This document shows, piece after piece, positions 36,001 through 48,290 of a stretch of DNA of 64,000 nt. Source of the DNA: Ceratodon purpureus (Eukaryota; Streptophyta; Bryopsida; Pseudoditrichales; Ditrichaceae); assembly GCA_014871385.1 (NCBI GenBank), contig CM026426.1, forward strand, positions 95,214,238 to 95,278,237. Direction: 5' to 3'. The stretch's first letter is position 1. Each line of letters starts with the position of its first letter. The position numbers and the translations under genes were made by a program. The notes under the pieces were generated by a model. The model was not told where the DNA came from. It made no database searches and saw only the letters and a program-made list of their open reading frames with translations.

Positions 36001-36498
36001 TCATGAAACTGGCTTTTTTTGTAGCATAACCTTGTGAGGCACAATCCTTGGTATGTGGAAACATACGGGAGCCTTGCTGTTTGGAAGAATCAAGGTATGG
36101 AAAAATCGCATCATGCAGCTAAGGCTGCTAATCAACACCACACTCAACACAACAGCACTAAGGACAGGACAAGTGCTATTGTTCAGCAATATCAACATTG
36201 GTACCGGAATATATAGCACCGGTTTGCAAAGAAGGAACGACTGCAAAGAATCAACAACGTTAGGTCAGTGGAAAATGACGAGTTCATAGCAGCAGCATTG
36301 CAGAAAAAGAGGATGGCATATAACGCATGAGATGCGGTGGAGGGAGCAAGAAGGTGGAGGGAAGATAGAACACGGGTTGGCAGAGCTTGGGTTAGGGTGG
36401 ACGTGACAGAAGATTCCGTCGATAACAATGTTGTTGGCAACGTGGAGTCCTCCGAAGATCAACAAAGCCACATAGAAAATAGCGATGATGATACTTAG
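33010..36498 (+). pseudogene. Transposase-like gene, left-arm copy (unclassified RNase H-like family)
   Basis: Proposed exons are 33010-33230, 33315-34245, 34458-34683, 34825-35903 and 36025-36498, with GT-AG introns. The N-terminal half is helical (LEDQLERNEYNYRNN, QQQLADGQHELTEARRAL). The core has HLSADMKTIKCLYGLKHG followed by CIYCNQE, then PIPLERVHTCTLHAL and HGGNVRIMKD. The last exon carries WKNQGMEKSHHAAKAA. An Asp-Lys motif, a Cys pair, an LH helix and a late Glu-His block is an arrangement I recall from unclassified RNase H-fold transposases in many eukaryotes. Assigning the catalytic residues is inference. It is disabled by TAG at 33601, a shift at the T run 34964-34969, a shift near 35800, TAG near 36215 and TGA near 36332. 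Confidence 0.6.
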
Positions 36499-36544
36499 TC
36501 TAAAGTTTACCTCAAGGTTGCAAACTTCTTACCATTGAAGTGAA

Positions 36545-36720
36545 GGGCTCTTGAGGTTTCACATTGGAGTCCAAAGCTTAAACCTTGATCCCTTTGGATG
36601 TGCTTATATGGTTATACTTTTGGTGAATTTTGGCATTGAGATCTTTAAGAGAGTATTTTAGAATTAGTATTGTTGGGAACTCCGGTAAGTTGAACTGTCC
36701 AGGGACTCCTGGATTTAGTT
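36545..36720 (+). repeat. Dispersed repeat after the transposase-like gene
   Basis: A block of about 175 bp, from CTTGAGGTTTCACATTGGAG to GACTCCTGGATTTAG and including GTTGGGAACTCCGGTAAG, recurs at about 41397-41577 (plus), 49262-49384 and 53725-53900 (both minus). Parts recur near 42030-42165 and 48820-48900. It is probably a terminal or subterminal part of this transposon family. Confidence 0.8.
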
Positions 36721-36796
36721 GGTGGAATCGTGAGGCTACTAATTTCCGTTAGGAACTGTTCATGACAAACAAGAGCACGTTGGTTTTGTGGTTTTC

Positions 36797-37616
36797 AGTT
36801 TGTTATTTGGAATATGAAATTGCATTACAATATGCAAAAGTCTTGTTTCCAGATTTAATTCTTGTGCTGGCAGGTTTCCAACGCATATCCTGCTAATGTA
36901 CTAATTCATGTACTAATTTTGAAGTCAAGAAAATGCCAATGTCAAATATGAATCCGAATTACCTATTATTCTGAAGTTGCCTGCCTTGAAATATAGATCT
37001 GCTTTAGACTTGGAACAGTGTTCACTGCACTTGAATAGTTCATTTTGCAAAAATGAGTTCATGGTGCTTATCAACATTGTGCAGAATTGACTAGTAGTAT
37101 CATGGATGGTGTTTTTAGACTAAAATTTTGTTTAATCTTTCCAAAACATTTTGTTTAATCTTCTTTTCGTCGTTAACGTACCATTCTCAATTAGAATTCA
37201 GTTGTAGAACAGAGTCCAAAAAGAAAAGAACGCCAACTATTGCTAGGAATATCACCTTCTCATTCATTTCATACTGTTTATTTCATTTTAGATTGTATTC
37301 ATTTCATTACAGATTGCATTCATTTCATTACAGATTGTATTCCTTGAATTCCCCATTCAGTTTCCTACAAAGCTTCCACAGCAAATGTTATGTTAAGCGA
37401 ATTCGTGGATGGTATTTTTACCCTTGTCATGTGTACACCTTGAATAAACCAACTATTAATTTTGAGAATTTTATATACGAAGGTCCTCAAGGTACTCGAA
37501 CCATCAAATGTCTAGATAGCAGGATATGCGTTGGAAATCTGCCAGCACAGGAATTCAATCTGGAAACAAGACTTTTACATATTGTAATGCAATTTCATAT
37601 TCCACATAACAAACTC
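36797..37616. repeat. 100-bp inverted repeat between the two convergent genes
   Basis: The stretch 36797-36900 reappears in reverse complement at about 37511-37616, with shared words such as GGAATATGAAATTGCATTAC and CCAACGCATATCCTGCTA. The loop is about 610 bases. Three imperfect copies of an ATTCATTTCATTACAGATTG-like word lie at about 37285-37345. The same structure is mirrored in the right arm. Confidence 0.8.
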
Positions 37617-37989
37617 AAAGTGTTATGCACTGGATATGTAGGTTTGTGAGTTGGTAGTATGACTACCTTAAAAGAAGTCATATCGACAAACGGATGTTGA
37701 GTGAGAGGATGAACTCTGCTCCTTATGTAAAGTGAAATTGGTTAATCATTGATGTGTAAAGTAGACGCTTGAATATCAATGAACAGTGTCAGTAATTCTA
37801 TTAAGAGGTCCTATATCTCACTGTTCTACAAGCGGGTACAAGTGCGGGACTGGTGTTGATGCACCGAGTAGGCCAACCAGAGTCAGAGAGCTAACTTCAA
37901 AGAAAAACTTCAAAAAAAAAAAGAGGAGTCAGAGAGCGTAGTTGTCCAATGCATCTATCCTTGCCGGCATTGAAAAAACCTTGAGGAGA

Positions 37990-40358
37990 CTACTTTGAGC
38001 ATGAAGATACGGGAACTAGAGACTCCACGCGAAGATCCTGTGCTCGGTCAGTTCCCATGGGGACATCCGCGACTATTCCACTTGGAATAGATAGTCTGCG
38101 GGGGAGTCCTACATTGATAGGTTTGGCCACGGTAACATCAACCTCCATCGGCTCCGATTGCCCTCCACTTTGCCTCTCTACCTCCTCATCCATTGATTTG
38201 CCATGTTCCTCCTCCCCCTTGGCTACCTGCTCATTTGGTGTTGGAAACAGACCAGACCCATTCCGGACATTAGCAACAACCTGTGGTAAGTGAGTTTCCA
38301 ACAACAATAACAGATACTATTGTTACAAGCCTTGCAAACAAAGAGCTCTACAATTAACTGGCTGGAAATAACTATGGAGGAAACTAAAAAGTGTGACAAG
38401 GAACGTACTGTGGAGAAATAAGTACGCCACAGCTTTAGCAACCGCTTCTATCTTGCTAAAAGAAATTTGCTTGTTCTTGTTAGAAGGTTTTAGCTGTAGT
38501 GTCTCAAAACAAGGAAAATCTTTGGGCAGTTTTAGAGGGGGCAGAAAACAAGGAAAATCCGAAATGTATTCTGTAGGACAAGATAAAGGAGTGGAGATTT
38601 TATGTTGAGCCTTATCAAGCTCAGGTAAGGGCTCTGAGTTCAATGTTGCTCCAGCCTGAGACGATTCACCCTCACCAAGCACAAGGGTGGGCTCTGAATC
38701 CAATTTTGCCATCTTTAGAGGCGGTTCACACTCAAATGAACCAGACCCTAGTCTCTTCCTCGAGAGAGGCATGTCAGCGTCTTCGTCAGATTCATATGCA
38801 TACGGGTCCACAACTGGAGTAGAGGTCACGTTGGTAGTGGTGTCTTTGCTGACTTCTAGCTTTGGTGTAGAGGACACGTTGGCAGAGGTATCTTCGCAGG
38901 CTTCTGGCTTTGGTGCGGACACATCAAACCCCCATGCTGCCATCCACCGAGGGTCACCTTCTTGTTTGCACAGAGGACACACACGACCTCCTGCAAGAAG
39001 CTCTGCCCACAGACACCAAGGGTGGAACAAACAACCACAAGAAAAAGGGAAGACGGTGTTCGCAACAAACTTGAGGTGGCACCGTGGACAAGGTTTGTCC
39101 AGGTGAAGAACAGGGTCCCCACCCGCATCTACTCCATTGTTTACATCAGGCGCCTTTGGCTTGATGGAGGCTTGAGCAAGTTTTTCGGCTTTGCACTTCT
39201 CCTGGAGGTCTGCGATTTCCTCCTCCGCCTTCTTGTACTTCATTGCAGCCACATCCACATCTTTCTTTGTTGAAGTCCTAGCGAGGTCAGCCGCTTCCCA
39301 CTCCAAGATGTTTGGTTGAATCTCCCCCCCGACCTTGCGGATCTCCCTATCATTCAGAATCTTCTCCTCTACATCCCCGGCCCGCTGTAGTCCTTACTCT
39401 TCTTCCGCAAGAGCATTGCATGCTGTTGGAGGCGCTCATCCTCGGCCTCAAAGTGGCAAATCCTCTCATCCAGCTGCAAGAGGGATTGCCGCTTTGACTC
39501 CAGGTCTTTCTCTGCAGCTTGAAGCTCGGCCGTCTTACGCACCACCTCCTCGAGCAATTCTTCGAGCTTAGTTTGTCCACAGCACTTCGTGTAGCCACCA
39601 GTAATTCCTTCTTGGTGCGGTTCCTTGACGTTGCCAACAGAAGCGGCCCCTCCACCATCACCCCAAGTATCGCATCCTCCATCCTTCAAGAACGTTGCCA
39701 CCTCCTTGAGAATTCGCTCAACCTGGTAACGGAGAGCTGGGGGTCGCAGCTTCAAGGGATTTAGGGATGCATGTTGGAAACGTTCCTCCAGAATCTGAGC
39801 CGCTGCCCCGGTCCAATTGACTGGGTGCCCCTCCTTGAAATGGTAAATGCAAGCCCCCAAGAATGATTGACTGAAGGCCTTGTTGTCCGGAGCTTCCCCA
39901 TACACCTCCATGTAGCATTGGTTGTACGTCTTCAAGGCTACTTCATCACATCATTGCTTGAAGTAGTGTCGATTTTTGTTGACACCATCGCGAGGAGGCC
40001 ATATCTGATCATACCAAGAGCGAGGCACCATAGCTTCGGTGACCTTGTTGGGCATGGGTCCTTCATTGCTGAGCCCAAACGCCTCCACGAAAAAGGTAGG
40101 TAGGTACCTGGCGTCGTCCCTCCCGAGCAGCAACAGAGCCTTAGCGTGGAGGCGCTCACGGAGCTTTTGTGGAATCCCATCCAGATTGAAGGGAGTCTCC
40201 CACTCATAGCTGGTGATCCCTTCCGGCCCTGGTTCCGTCTTGACCTTTGGCAGATCCATCTTCCCCTTCGCGGAATCGCGCCGCAGCTCCTCCTCTTGTG
40301 CCACAGCTTTCCCTTTCACCAAAGATTTGGATCGCGGCTGCCTCTCAATTCCGCTCAT
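37990..40358 (-). pseudogene. Coiled-coil / RING-like zinc finger gene, left-arm copy
   Basis: The frame runs from MSGIERQPRS (40358) through ETPFNLDGIPQKL, then CYMEVYGEAPDNKAFSQSFL, long heptad-like helices (ELQAAEKDLESKRQSLLQL and KYKKAEEEIADLQEKCKAEK), a finger and an acidic tail. The finger is Cx2C-x13-CxC-x3-H-x2-C-x11-Cx2C (CPRC, SCGCLFHPWC, CPLC), followed by DPRWMAAWGF. It resembles a RING with Cys at the fourth ligand position. A RING E3 ligase-like or dimerisation role is inference. It is broken by TGA at about 39948, and a one-base shift in the G-rich stretch near 39380 separates the two coiled-coil parts. A final exon at about 38305-37990 ends PVSSCSK. It converges on the transposase-like gene. 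Confidence 0.6.
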
Positions 40359-40779
40359 TTTGAGTACAAGCTGCTTAGTAGAGAAATAGGGCAACAGTTA
40401 GAAAAAAGTATACGTGCGAAATCAATGGCAAGCAATCTGAAAGGTAGGCGCCGCAAAAGTGAGCATGAGCCGCGGTAAAAGGAGAGAACTAGATGGCGGT
40501 GGCAACAAAAATTTGGAGGCAAAGCCATAAAAATGTTATTTGACGACATGACAAATTATCACAAAAGAATTTAACTAAACTCAATATAGGTTGGAAATAT
40601 GATATAATCAGCGTATCATCGGTAATGCTGGCATTACCAGGCTTAATGCAGAGTTCTCCCTTCGTATGTGCCTCTCAGTAATTACTGTGTACCAAATTAT
40701 ACTACACAAGGAAGCAGATTAAGTCCAATTTAGTATAGCAAAGGCGGAACATCCTAGATATTCTTGCCTTTTGAAATAT

Positions 40780-41590
40780 GGCTGAAACTGGACATTGCGT
40801 CCCATCAATAAACTATTATCTCCAGTTCAACACAGAGCAAGAAAACAACATGCAGAAATCAATTCACGAGCCATACACAAATAGGTTTGACATTCTGCAA
40901 TCACAGCATTACTCACAGCATTACTTACAGCACAACAACAAGCTCACACACCTCATGAAATTTGCCCTTCACAAACCTGGTTCTAAAATACTATACTAAA
41001 TGAAGCAACACACACGGCCACAACCCTTTGGTAGCAACACACACGGCCACAACCCTCTAGTAAAACCCTCACGGCCACAACCCTCTGCTAAACCCTTGAC
41101 CTAATTCGTGGACGCCCAACCCCTAAAGCTCGGAATTTTTACTATCTAGAACTTAAAATTTGCCAATCAGAAGTAAAAGTGGAAAAGTAAAAGTAAAAGT
41201 TTATTTGCTAATCAAATTCCAGGTAAGAGTGGAAATTGGCCTCTTGAGGATTTACATTACTAATTAATCAATATTGGAGTCTATAGCTAATGCACAATTT
41301 CTAATTAATCAAGCAACATTAATCAATCAGGAAAATTTGTAATTTAGTCATTTAGTAATTGCTAAACTACCAAATTCCAAGTAAAAGTGATTATACGGCT
41401 CTTGAGGTTTCACATTGGAGTCTAAAGCTTAAACCTTGATCCCTTTGGATGTGCTTATATGGTTATACTTTTGGTGAATTTTGGCATTGAGATCTTTTAG
41501 AGAGATATTTTAGAATTAGTACTATTGGGAACTTTGGTAAGTTGAACTGTCGAGGGACTCTTGGATTTAGTGAAATGTCAAGGGGAAAAT
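40780..41590. repeat. Older inverted repeat, left inner flank
   Basis: This flank matches the reverse complement of 49262-50020 at roughly 85-90% by eye, with small indels. Shared blocks include the AAACTATTATCTCCAGTTC area, short CACGGCCACAACCCT repeats (41015-41095), and CCAATCAGAAGTAAAAGTGG. Its divergence contrasts sharply with the near-identical arms. The 40342-40780 part has no counterpart on the other side. Confidence 0.8.
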
Positions 41591-42578
41591 AAATTTATTT
41601 AGATTAATTACTACGTAGGAGGTTGTTGTGAAATTCATGTTTGAAATTCATGTTTGACTTGAAATTTAAAGTGATGAGTATCGTAAAAACTGATTCTGTA
41701 TTTTTACTGACTCGTCCGACTTCAAGATATATGCCACAAACTAAAATCTTGTTTAGGACATATGCTAAACATCTTAAGTGGACATATAACACTTCTCTAG
41801 ATTTTTGTGATTATCATGCCAAGATAAACAAACGACTACCAGCACAATGTTGAAAGCAACTTGGATATAGTGACAAACAAGAGCAGGGAAACAAGCAAGG
41901 TTTGAGATTCTTATTTATGACATGCCTAGAAGTTGAGATTCTAATTTATAAAATGCCTAGAGGTTGAGATTCCACATGGGGACTGGTTGAGGAGATGAGT
42001 CTGTGCAAACTCCAAAACTTGGAGTACTGTTGGGAACTCCGGTAGGTTTAGCAATTACTAAATGACTAAATTCCACAGTGACCAATATTTGAATGAGTAC
42101 TGTTGGAAACCCCGGTAAGTTGAATTGTCGAGGGACTCTTGGATTTAGTGACAAACAAGAGTAGGGAAACAAGCAAGAACAGGGAATTGGACAAGAACTA
42201 AACTACCAAATAAGAAACTGAAAGTCAAAATTCCAGGAGTGATTGAGAGTTTCACCAATAAAGGTCACAATTGGGTAATTGATAGACAGTCTAACTGTAT
42301 AGTTTGCAAGTTAGACAGCAAATTGGATGCGACTTTTATTCCATTGCTGAACCTTGGCTGTGTCACCTAGAAATGGTAAAATTACTAATGTAGACGAATT
42401 CGGTGGACAAACAACAAAAGACTGGTCAGCTGATCAGGAACAATAAATACCTTTGTTGTGTTGATGAGGAAACAAAAAAGCAACACTGGTAGACTGTCCT
42501 AGCATACAATAGGTGTAGACAGTCACATAAAGAAAATTGATTGTTTGGTGCTTCATTTCTAGAGTCCCTGGCTTCATT

Positions 42579-44601
42579 CTACTCTCCAGGTTTTGATTCA
42601 AGTTGGCGAAGCTGCTCTTGGGAACATAGGATGGCTGAACTGTTGCGCTCTATGATTGATGCCAACTTCACTGCTTCCTCTTGGGCTGCCTCCGACGTGG
42701 CGATGTTGGCAGCAATCACTTTGCTGATCTCCCGTTGCTCGTTGTCTACACCCGCCTTCTCTTTAAGCTCTCTGGCTGTAGCAAAGTATCTGCTCCTTTT
42801 CCACATATCATCCTTCATGGAATTTAGCCGCTCATCCTCTATATCCAATGCCAAAATCCGGGCTTGCAAACGAGTGCGAGCTACCTTCTTCTCCTTTAGT
42901 GCAGATGCAAACTGCTGGAGTTCTGAAGTCTTCAGTTCCAACTCCTTTAGAAATGCGTCCACTTTCCTTGTACTACTGACAAAACTGTTAGCCAATAATT
43001 GCAAGAAGCCGCCACTTCTACAAAGAATGCAAATACTCTACATGGCATATCAAGGAGTAGTAAGTGTGACTTACACGAACTTGAACTTCCACGAGCTGTT
43101 GCCTCCAAACCCTTCTTCACGTTGGAGACATCCTCCTCCATCTCTACTATAAGAGGGAACCCAAATTGAGCCATCCAAGCCCCAGTGAAGGACGTACAAC
43201 AGTGTGGACAAGTGGGTCGCGTTAACTGTAGCAACACTGCAATGCACGTTGGATGAAATCCACAACCACAAGAACCGACAACAATAGCACACGCTACAAA
43301 TCTATGTTTCCCACATCCTGCGCACAGTCTCAACTTTGACTCTGTTGGCAACTCAGGCAATGACGTCCCTGTTGGATACAGAAATGGAGCTCTTGTTTGC
43401 AGCATAAAGGTGAAATTTTGAAGGTTCAGCAACTTCTCCTTGTTGGTAGCAATGGCACAAGCTGCTCGCTCAACTGCATTGGCAGCCTCTAGCAACTTGC
43501 TAGTCTCAATGACTAGTATGGATTCCTCCGTCTTCTATTGCGAATCTGACATTTCAATCAGCTTCTCCAATAAATCCTTTCCCTCACGCCACTTCTAAGC
43601 AGACAGCTAGTTGGTACCTCTTAGTTTCAGCTCATTTGCCACTGCATAAGCTTCATTATACTCCTCTTGAATCGCACTCATCTGATCGCCATTGGAGAGA
43701 AGTCCTTGTTTCAACTTAATCACAGTCTGCAGCAAATCGTCTTGGACAGCCATTGCTTCTTACTGAAGCTTGTAACAATCTCTTAAGGCTGTCTCTACCT
43801 CGCGTATAGCCTGATCTCTCTACAACTTAGGCGATTTAGGGTGTTTAAGGGAGCTCCTCATGAATCCAGTTGCCACTTCGTTGGCAGCAACGACGGCGCA
43901 CAAGGAGGCTAGTTGCTCCCGCATCGCCACAGGCCCAATTTGTGGCGGTTTAGGGACTTAGTGGACATTCGAATTTTGTGCCTCTTCACAGCCTCTGCCA
44001 CCCAATCAACCTTGACATTGTGCACAAATGTCGCAAAGCAAGTCCGTAAAAACCTCATAGAAAAGGAACTGTTGGTCGGGTGGCCTCCATAGACAAGCCT
44101 GTAGTGCTCACAGAACTGTGCGGCTTGGTCCTGGTCAACACAGTTGTCGATTGCAAACCTGTACTTGTCTGATGAAGGCGACCACTTTGTGAGAATTTCG
44201 GCGTCAGAAACAGCTGCCACCGTCTGGACTTGGTCTACCTCAACACCATGGTTGCAAAGTCCACAAACAAAGGTGAAGAATTGCTCGTCATAAACACCGT
44301 CACGGCCTTTAAGCATGGGCGCCAGAGCATATATTTGTTGTTGAAGATCTTCCGGAATTCCATCCAACATAATCGGCTCTTGGAATTCATCGCTGCCAAT
44401 GTCTCCCCTGCCAATAGAAATAGTGTTGTCTACAACATCCTTGAGGCCTGTTTTGAACATCGCTGGGCCCACTGCATCTGCTCCATCGTGACGCTGCATG
44501 GAATTCCCTCTACACTTGCGAATGGGTCTCCTCATATCTGCAACCAGATTCAAGCGGCCGCAACTTCCGTTAAAACTAGAAGCCAAGACTGAATACAACA
44601 T
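42579..44601 (-). pseudogene. Diverged third copy of the coiled-coil / RING-like gene
   Basis: Lying in the spacer, it reads from 44601 down. MLDGIPEDLQQQIYAL and FCEHYRLVYGGHPTNSSFSM correspond to the arm gene's NLDGIPQKL and YMEVYGEAPDNKAFSQSF. A coiled-coil region follows, then the finger CAGC, SCGCGFHPTC, CPHC followed by AWMAQFGFPL, and more helices (ATARELKEKAGVDNEQREI). The finger keeps every ligand of the arm copies although the surrounding sequence has diverged greatly. The coiled coil between about 43540 and 43860 has five in-frame stops, four TAG and one TAA, in helical contexts where Gln is likely. It ends ESKPGE at 42579. Confidence 0.65.
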
Positions 44602-45900
44602 CTAATTCAAAGGCCATACACGATGACAACAACACTGTGGCACTTCAACATCTACGACAAGCTGAATGGTTCTAAAATACTATACTAAATAGACTTACCT
44701 TCTGTTGCGTACTACTATCTGCACTCTCCTTCCGCAACTTTAGAAGTTAACAAATGTATTGAAGCCCAAAAGTTTTGGCTGTTCAAAATTTGCCGCTCAC
44801 CTAAAATAAGTTTGAGGTATATATTGGACTCAGTCTATCACTTACACATCTAGACCACAACACATAGTGCTCTTAATACGACTGAAGTCCTACCCATCAG
44901 CAACCAACAAGACAATTCCAACAAAAGGAAAAAAAAAAACATGGAAACAACCCTGACTTGATTGGAAGGAATATTGCGTCCTAGAGGTTGTTGAGAAGTT
45001 CCAAACAGTCCTGAAATATGAAATGGTAATTAATCGGTATTAAGTGCTCAATGATCAAACCACACAAGAGAACACAAATACAAATTATACCTTTAATATT
45101 AATAACAGTGGCAACGATGACAGTTAGCAACAGTGGCAACGATGACAACAAGATTCGAGGCACTTCAACATCTACAACAAGCTCAATGGTTCTAAAATAC
45201 TGTACTGAATAGAATATCACTGACAGTTCCAGCATTCCCAAAACGAAATTCAACATCTCAAAAGTTAAAACACATCGTATATGCACCATTACAGAGTACT
45301 CACTACACCTCCGAAACTGCAAAAAAAAAAAAAAAAAAAACTGCCAATGTAACAAACTGATCTCCAAATCCCGCCCACAGAAATAGGAGACGCACCAATC
45401 TTTGGCTTCAAAGTTCACTGGCCCTTTTGATGCAAACAAGCAGTCGGTAGCTGCGACATGGGAATGAAAAAAGTCAATGTCCCTTGCATTTGCTGGCAAC
45501 ACCTCATACATGGTCCAACACAGTGGCAACGATGTTTGTTGGGTGCGACATTAGCAACAGTGGCAACGATGACAATAAGATTCAAGGCACTTCAATATCT
45601 ACACTATCGCTCATTGGTTATAAAATAGTATACCCACTATACCACCAAAAGGATAAGACGAAAATGGAGATAGCAATAACTGCAACATACAAATCCTGCC
45701 CATAAAAACAACCCAAAAGACTAGTCTTTGGCTTCAAAGTTCACTGTCCGTTTTGGTATCTAAAATTAGTAACCGTGGCAACGATGAGAGTTAGCAACAG
45801 TGGTAACCATGACAACCACAAAAGCAACAAACAATCTCAATGAGTACTTTAGAATCTTCAAAACACTCACCAAATCAGTTGAACCAAGCTCAACCACCCC
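44602..45900. repeat. Four dispersed copies of an 80-110 bp unit
   Basis: Related segments near 44611-44694, 45105-45214, 45520-45633 and 45770-45860 share CAACAGTGGCAACGATGACA, GGCACTTCAACATCTAC and, in part, GGTTCTAAAATACTATACT. The last word also occurs at 40980 and in reverse at 49808, which ties the unit to the inverted-repeat element family. Short frames here are not convincing genes. Confidence 0.6.
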
Positions 45901-48060
45901 ATTCATAGTTCATGCATGTTGAATTGTAAAGAAAAGGAAAAACAGCTCCAGTAGTTTGCGAGCAGCTTACAAGCAAAAAGCTCCTTGTTGGGAAGTGAAG
46001 ATGTTTAGCTCATCTTTTAGCATAGGCGTTCAAAGGAGGGTCAGAGGTCTTTGAACAAGCTCCATACAAGGTAAATGTAATTGAACAAATTAAATGTCCG
46101 ACGAAGCAACACAGAACATGCTCCCGATTGAACGCAATGCACGGACAGAACCAAAGATCACCAACGTCGAAGCATTCAATTCCTTTGAAGTAAAACCAGT
46201 CTTGGTTACTAATAAGTTCACATGTTTCCAAGTCTTTCTTGAGGAAACCTAGAAGAGCAATCCTGACAAAATCTCCACAAAAACACCTGATTCTACCTAG
46301 CAGCTACACTGGCTACTTGTTGGATATATCTCGTTATGCTTCTTGGTCGCCAATGCATTTCAAGTTGTATGACATCGCAGACTATGCTGAATACCTTACG
46401 AACAACAAAAGGATAACAGCCCAAGAGTACTCACCGCAGAGCATGTTACTAACCAATAGAAGCTCATAAAGAGCCGTGCAGCCTTGTCGTATTATAAAGC
46501 TCTAGAAGCGGGACATAGAGCTCAGACCACCAGGAACAATACGACGAGTCCTACATCCTAATTAGCTGGAACCTGCGATGCTGAAGCAACAAATCCAGGA
46601 TCTAAAACTACTCGCATCCAGGATCTAAAACTACAAGCATTCTCTCTCATATTCATGCATACGACAATGTAGCCGCAACGATGCTTGTTGGGTGCGGCAG
46701 AGATTGTAGACGTTGTTTGAAACCCCAAAACTTGCAATGCAATCTTTGGTGTCGCAGAGTCTCGAGCAGGGGTTGGGAGGAATTCATTACAGCTGCTGCT
46801 CTTGATGCCAACAGCTTGATTTCACTCAATGTCAAGCCGCCATTGTCTTGAGCTGAACTCCTCAAGCTGTCTTGCTTCATTCAATCGCACTGTCATCACT
46901 GTGCCAACTGGATGATATTTTTTGGATGAGATTTTAATTTTCATTTGATGCTTTCCATTATTTTCCTTCATCTTTGTGACATTCTTAAATACGAATATCA
47001 TTTTACCATGTTTTCATTTTTTAAGGGATTTCCGTTGTTCGTAGGGATCATTCAATAATTTATTTTTATTTTTTTGGTTTTTCTAAATATCTATTGCTTT
47101 ATTTCATTCTTTTAATTGAGTCTATTGTTTTTTAATATGATCTAGTGATTAATTTTTAAAATACGTCATGGCATTTTAAAATGCTCTACATGCTTTTGGT
47201 TCTTTTTCTTTTTGTATGAACTACTTAAATTTCATTTTCTCGTCTTCATCTTTTTATGTATTTTTCGTTATTCTTTTCAATTATTCAATGATTATTCTTT
47301 TACAATTTCAAATATTATTTTTTACATTTCATACTTTTATTTAATTTACATATTTTTTAAAAGGATCTAGTGATTACTTGTTGAAGTAGCTTTTAGCAAC
47401 TTTGACTCTCATTGATGCAATTCATGCTTTTTATTTTCAAATATCATTGTGCATTTTTGATTTTGTTAATTTTCTATCTTGCGCATTTGTCTCAACTTCT
47501 CAATTCCAATTTCACATTTCTTTTTAAGCTTTTTAAAGTTTTAATCGATGACAATAGACATTTGTGACATCATTTTCCAGATGTGGATTATTTGAGAACG
47601 ATAAAATGCTTCTTCATTTGCGCCGAATCATTAGTAGATGTGTTCATCACATTACACATAACAACTCTCAGTCTAATGCTGTCGATCATATTACACTTAA
47701 CAACTCTCTCACCATTAAAGTCTTTGTAGAGCCGGCAATTCTTGTTGTTGGATGGGCATGGAGATGTAAGAATGCTTGACTAAATCATCTTGTTATCTCG
47801 TCAACACTTTCACTTTTGAGGTTTATTGATTGATTTGCAACTCTGTGTTTATTTTACAGGGCTCCATGCAAGAGGACACGGACATAGGTTCTTGAGCCAT
47901 GTTGTGTTTATTTAGCTTCACTTCTTACTACTCAATTCTTGAATCAATACACCAAGTATTGCAAAAAATCAATACACTAAATAATCCAAAAAATCTTGCG
48001 TAAATCTAAGCACGAATTGGTATATAAGTTATTGCAAATTTTTTTGCATACATTTCTAAT
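45901..48060. other. Unassigned, increasingly AT-rich spacer
   Basis: Small open frames (for example 46231-46010 and 46880-46653 on the minus strand) have no recognisable motif. From about 46910 the sequence becomes AT-rich with no unit structure. I find no RNA gene. Confidence 0.4.
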
Positions 48061-48290
48061 CAACTTGGTACATAAATTAATGCACTAACTAGTGCATAAA
48101 TAAATGTACTAGTTAGTGCATAAATTAATGTACAATTTAATCATAAATTATTGCATATTTTGTGCAAAAACTAATGCTCAACTCAATGAAACGATTTTTT
48201 GCACCATTTAAAGCAAAAATTATTGCTCAATTAAGTGCAAAAATTTATGCAACCTTTAGTGCATAAATAAATGCAACATTTAGTGCAAAT
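48061..48290. repeat. Degenerate AT-rich array
   Basis: Words such as TAGTGCATAAATTAATG and AGTGCAAAAATTTATGCAA recur irregularly every 20-30 bases, and the palindrome TGCACTAACTAGTGCA lies near 48082. It looks like a decayed tandem repeat. Confidence 0.5.

Larger units (their letters stand above)
33183..40335 (+). repeat. Left arm of a 7153-bp near-perfect inverted repeat
   Basis: Every position x pairs with position 90445-x in the right arm (50110-57262). ORFs across the whole arm pair with exactly this sum, so there is no net insertion or deletion. I saw only three mismatches: 37845/52600, 38018/52427 and 39531/50914. At the outer edge similarity stops within a few bases of 33183. At the inner edge it stops at 40335, with a few scattered matches to 40341. 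The arm holds two convergent genes plus the short repeats between them. Confidence 0.97.

Noticed and set aside
37128..37649. 173-codon plus-strand frame, mirrored at 53317-52796
   Set aside because: It is made of AT-rich low-complexity and repeat sequence between two convergent genes, and duplication alone explains its presence in both arms.
38687..39106. 139-codon plus-strand frame and other frames opposite the RING-like gene
   Set aside because: These are antisense shadows of the coiled-coil/RING frame, and the Cys-rich words come from the complementary finger codons.
48061..48290. CRISPR-like or satellite array
   Set aside because: The repeats are irregular, AT-rich and of variable spacing with no conserved unit, and the context is eukaryotic.
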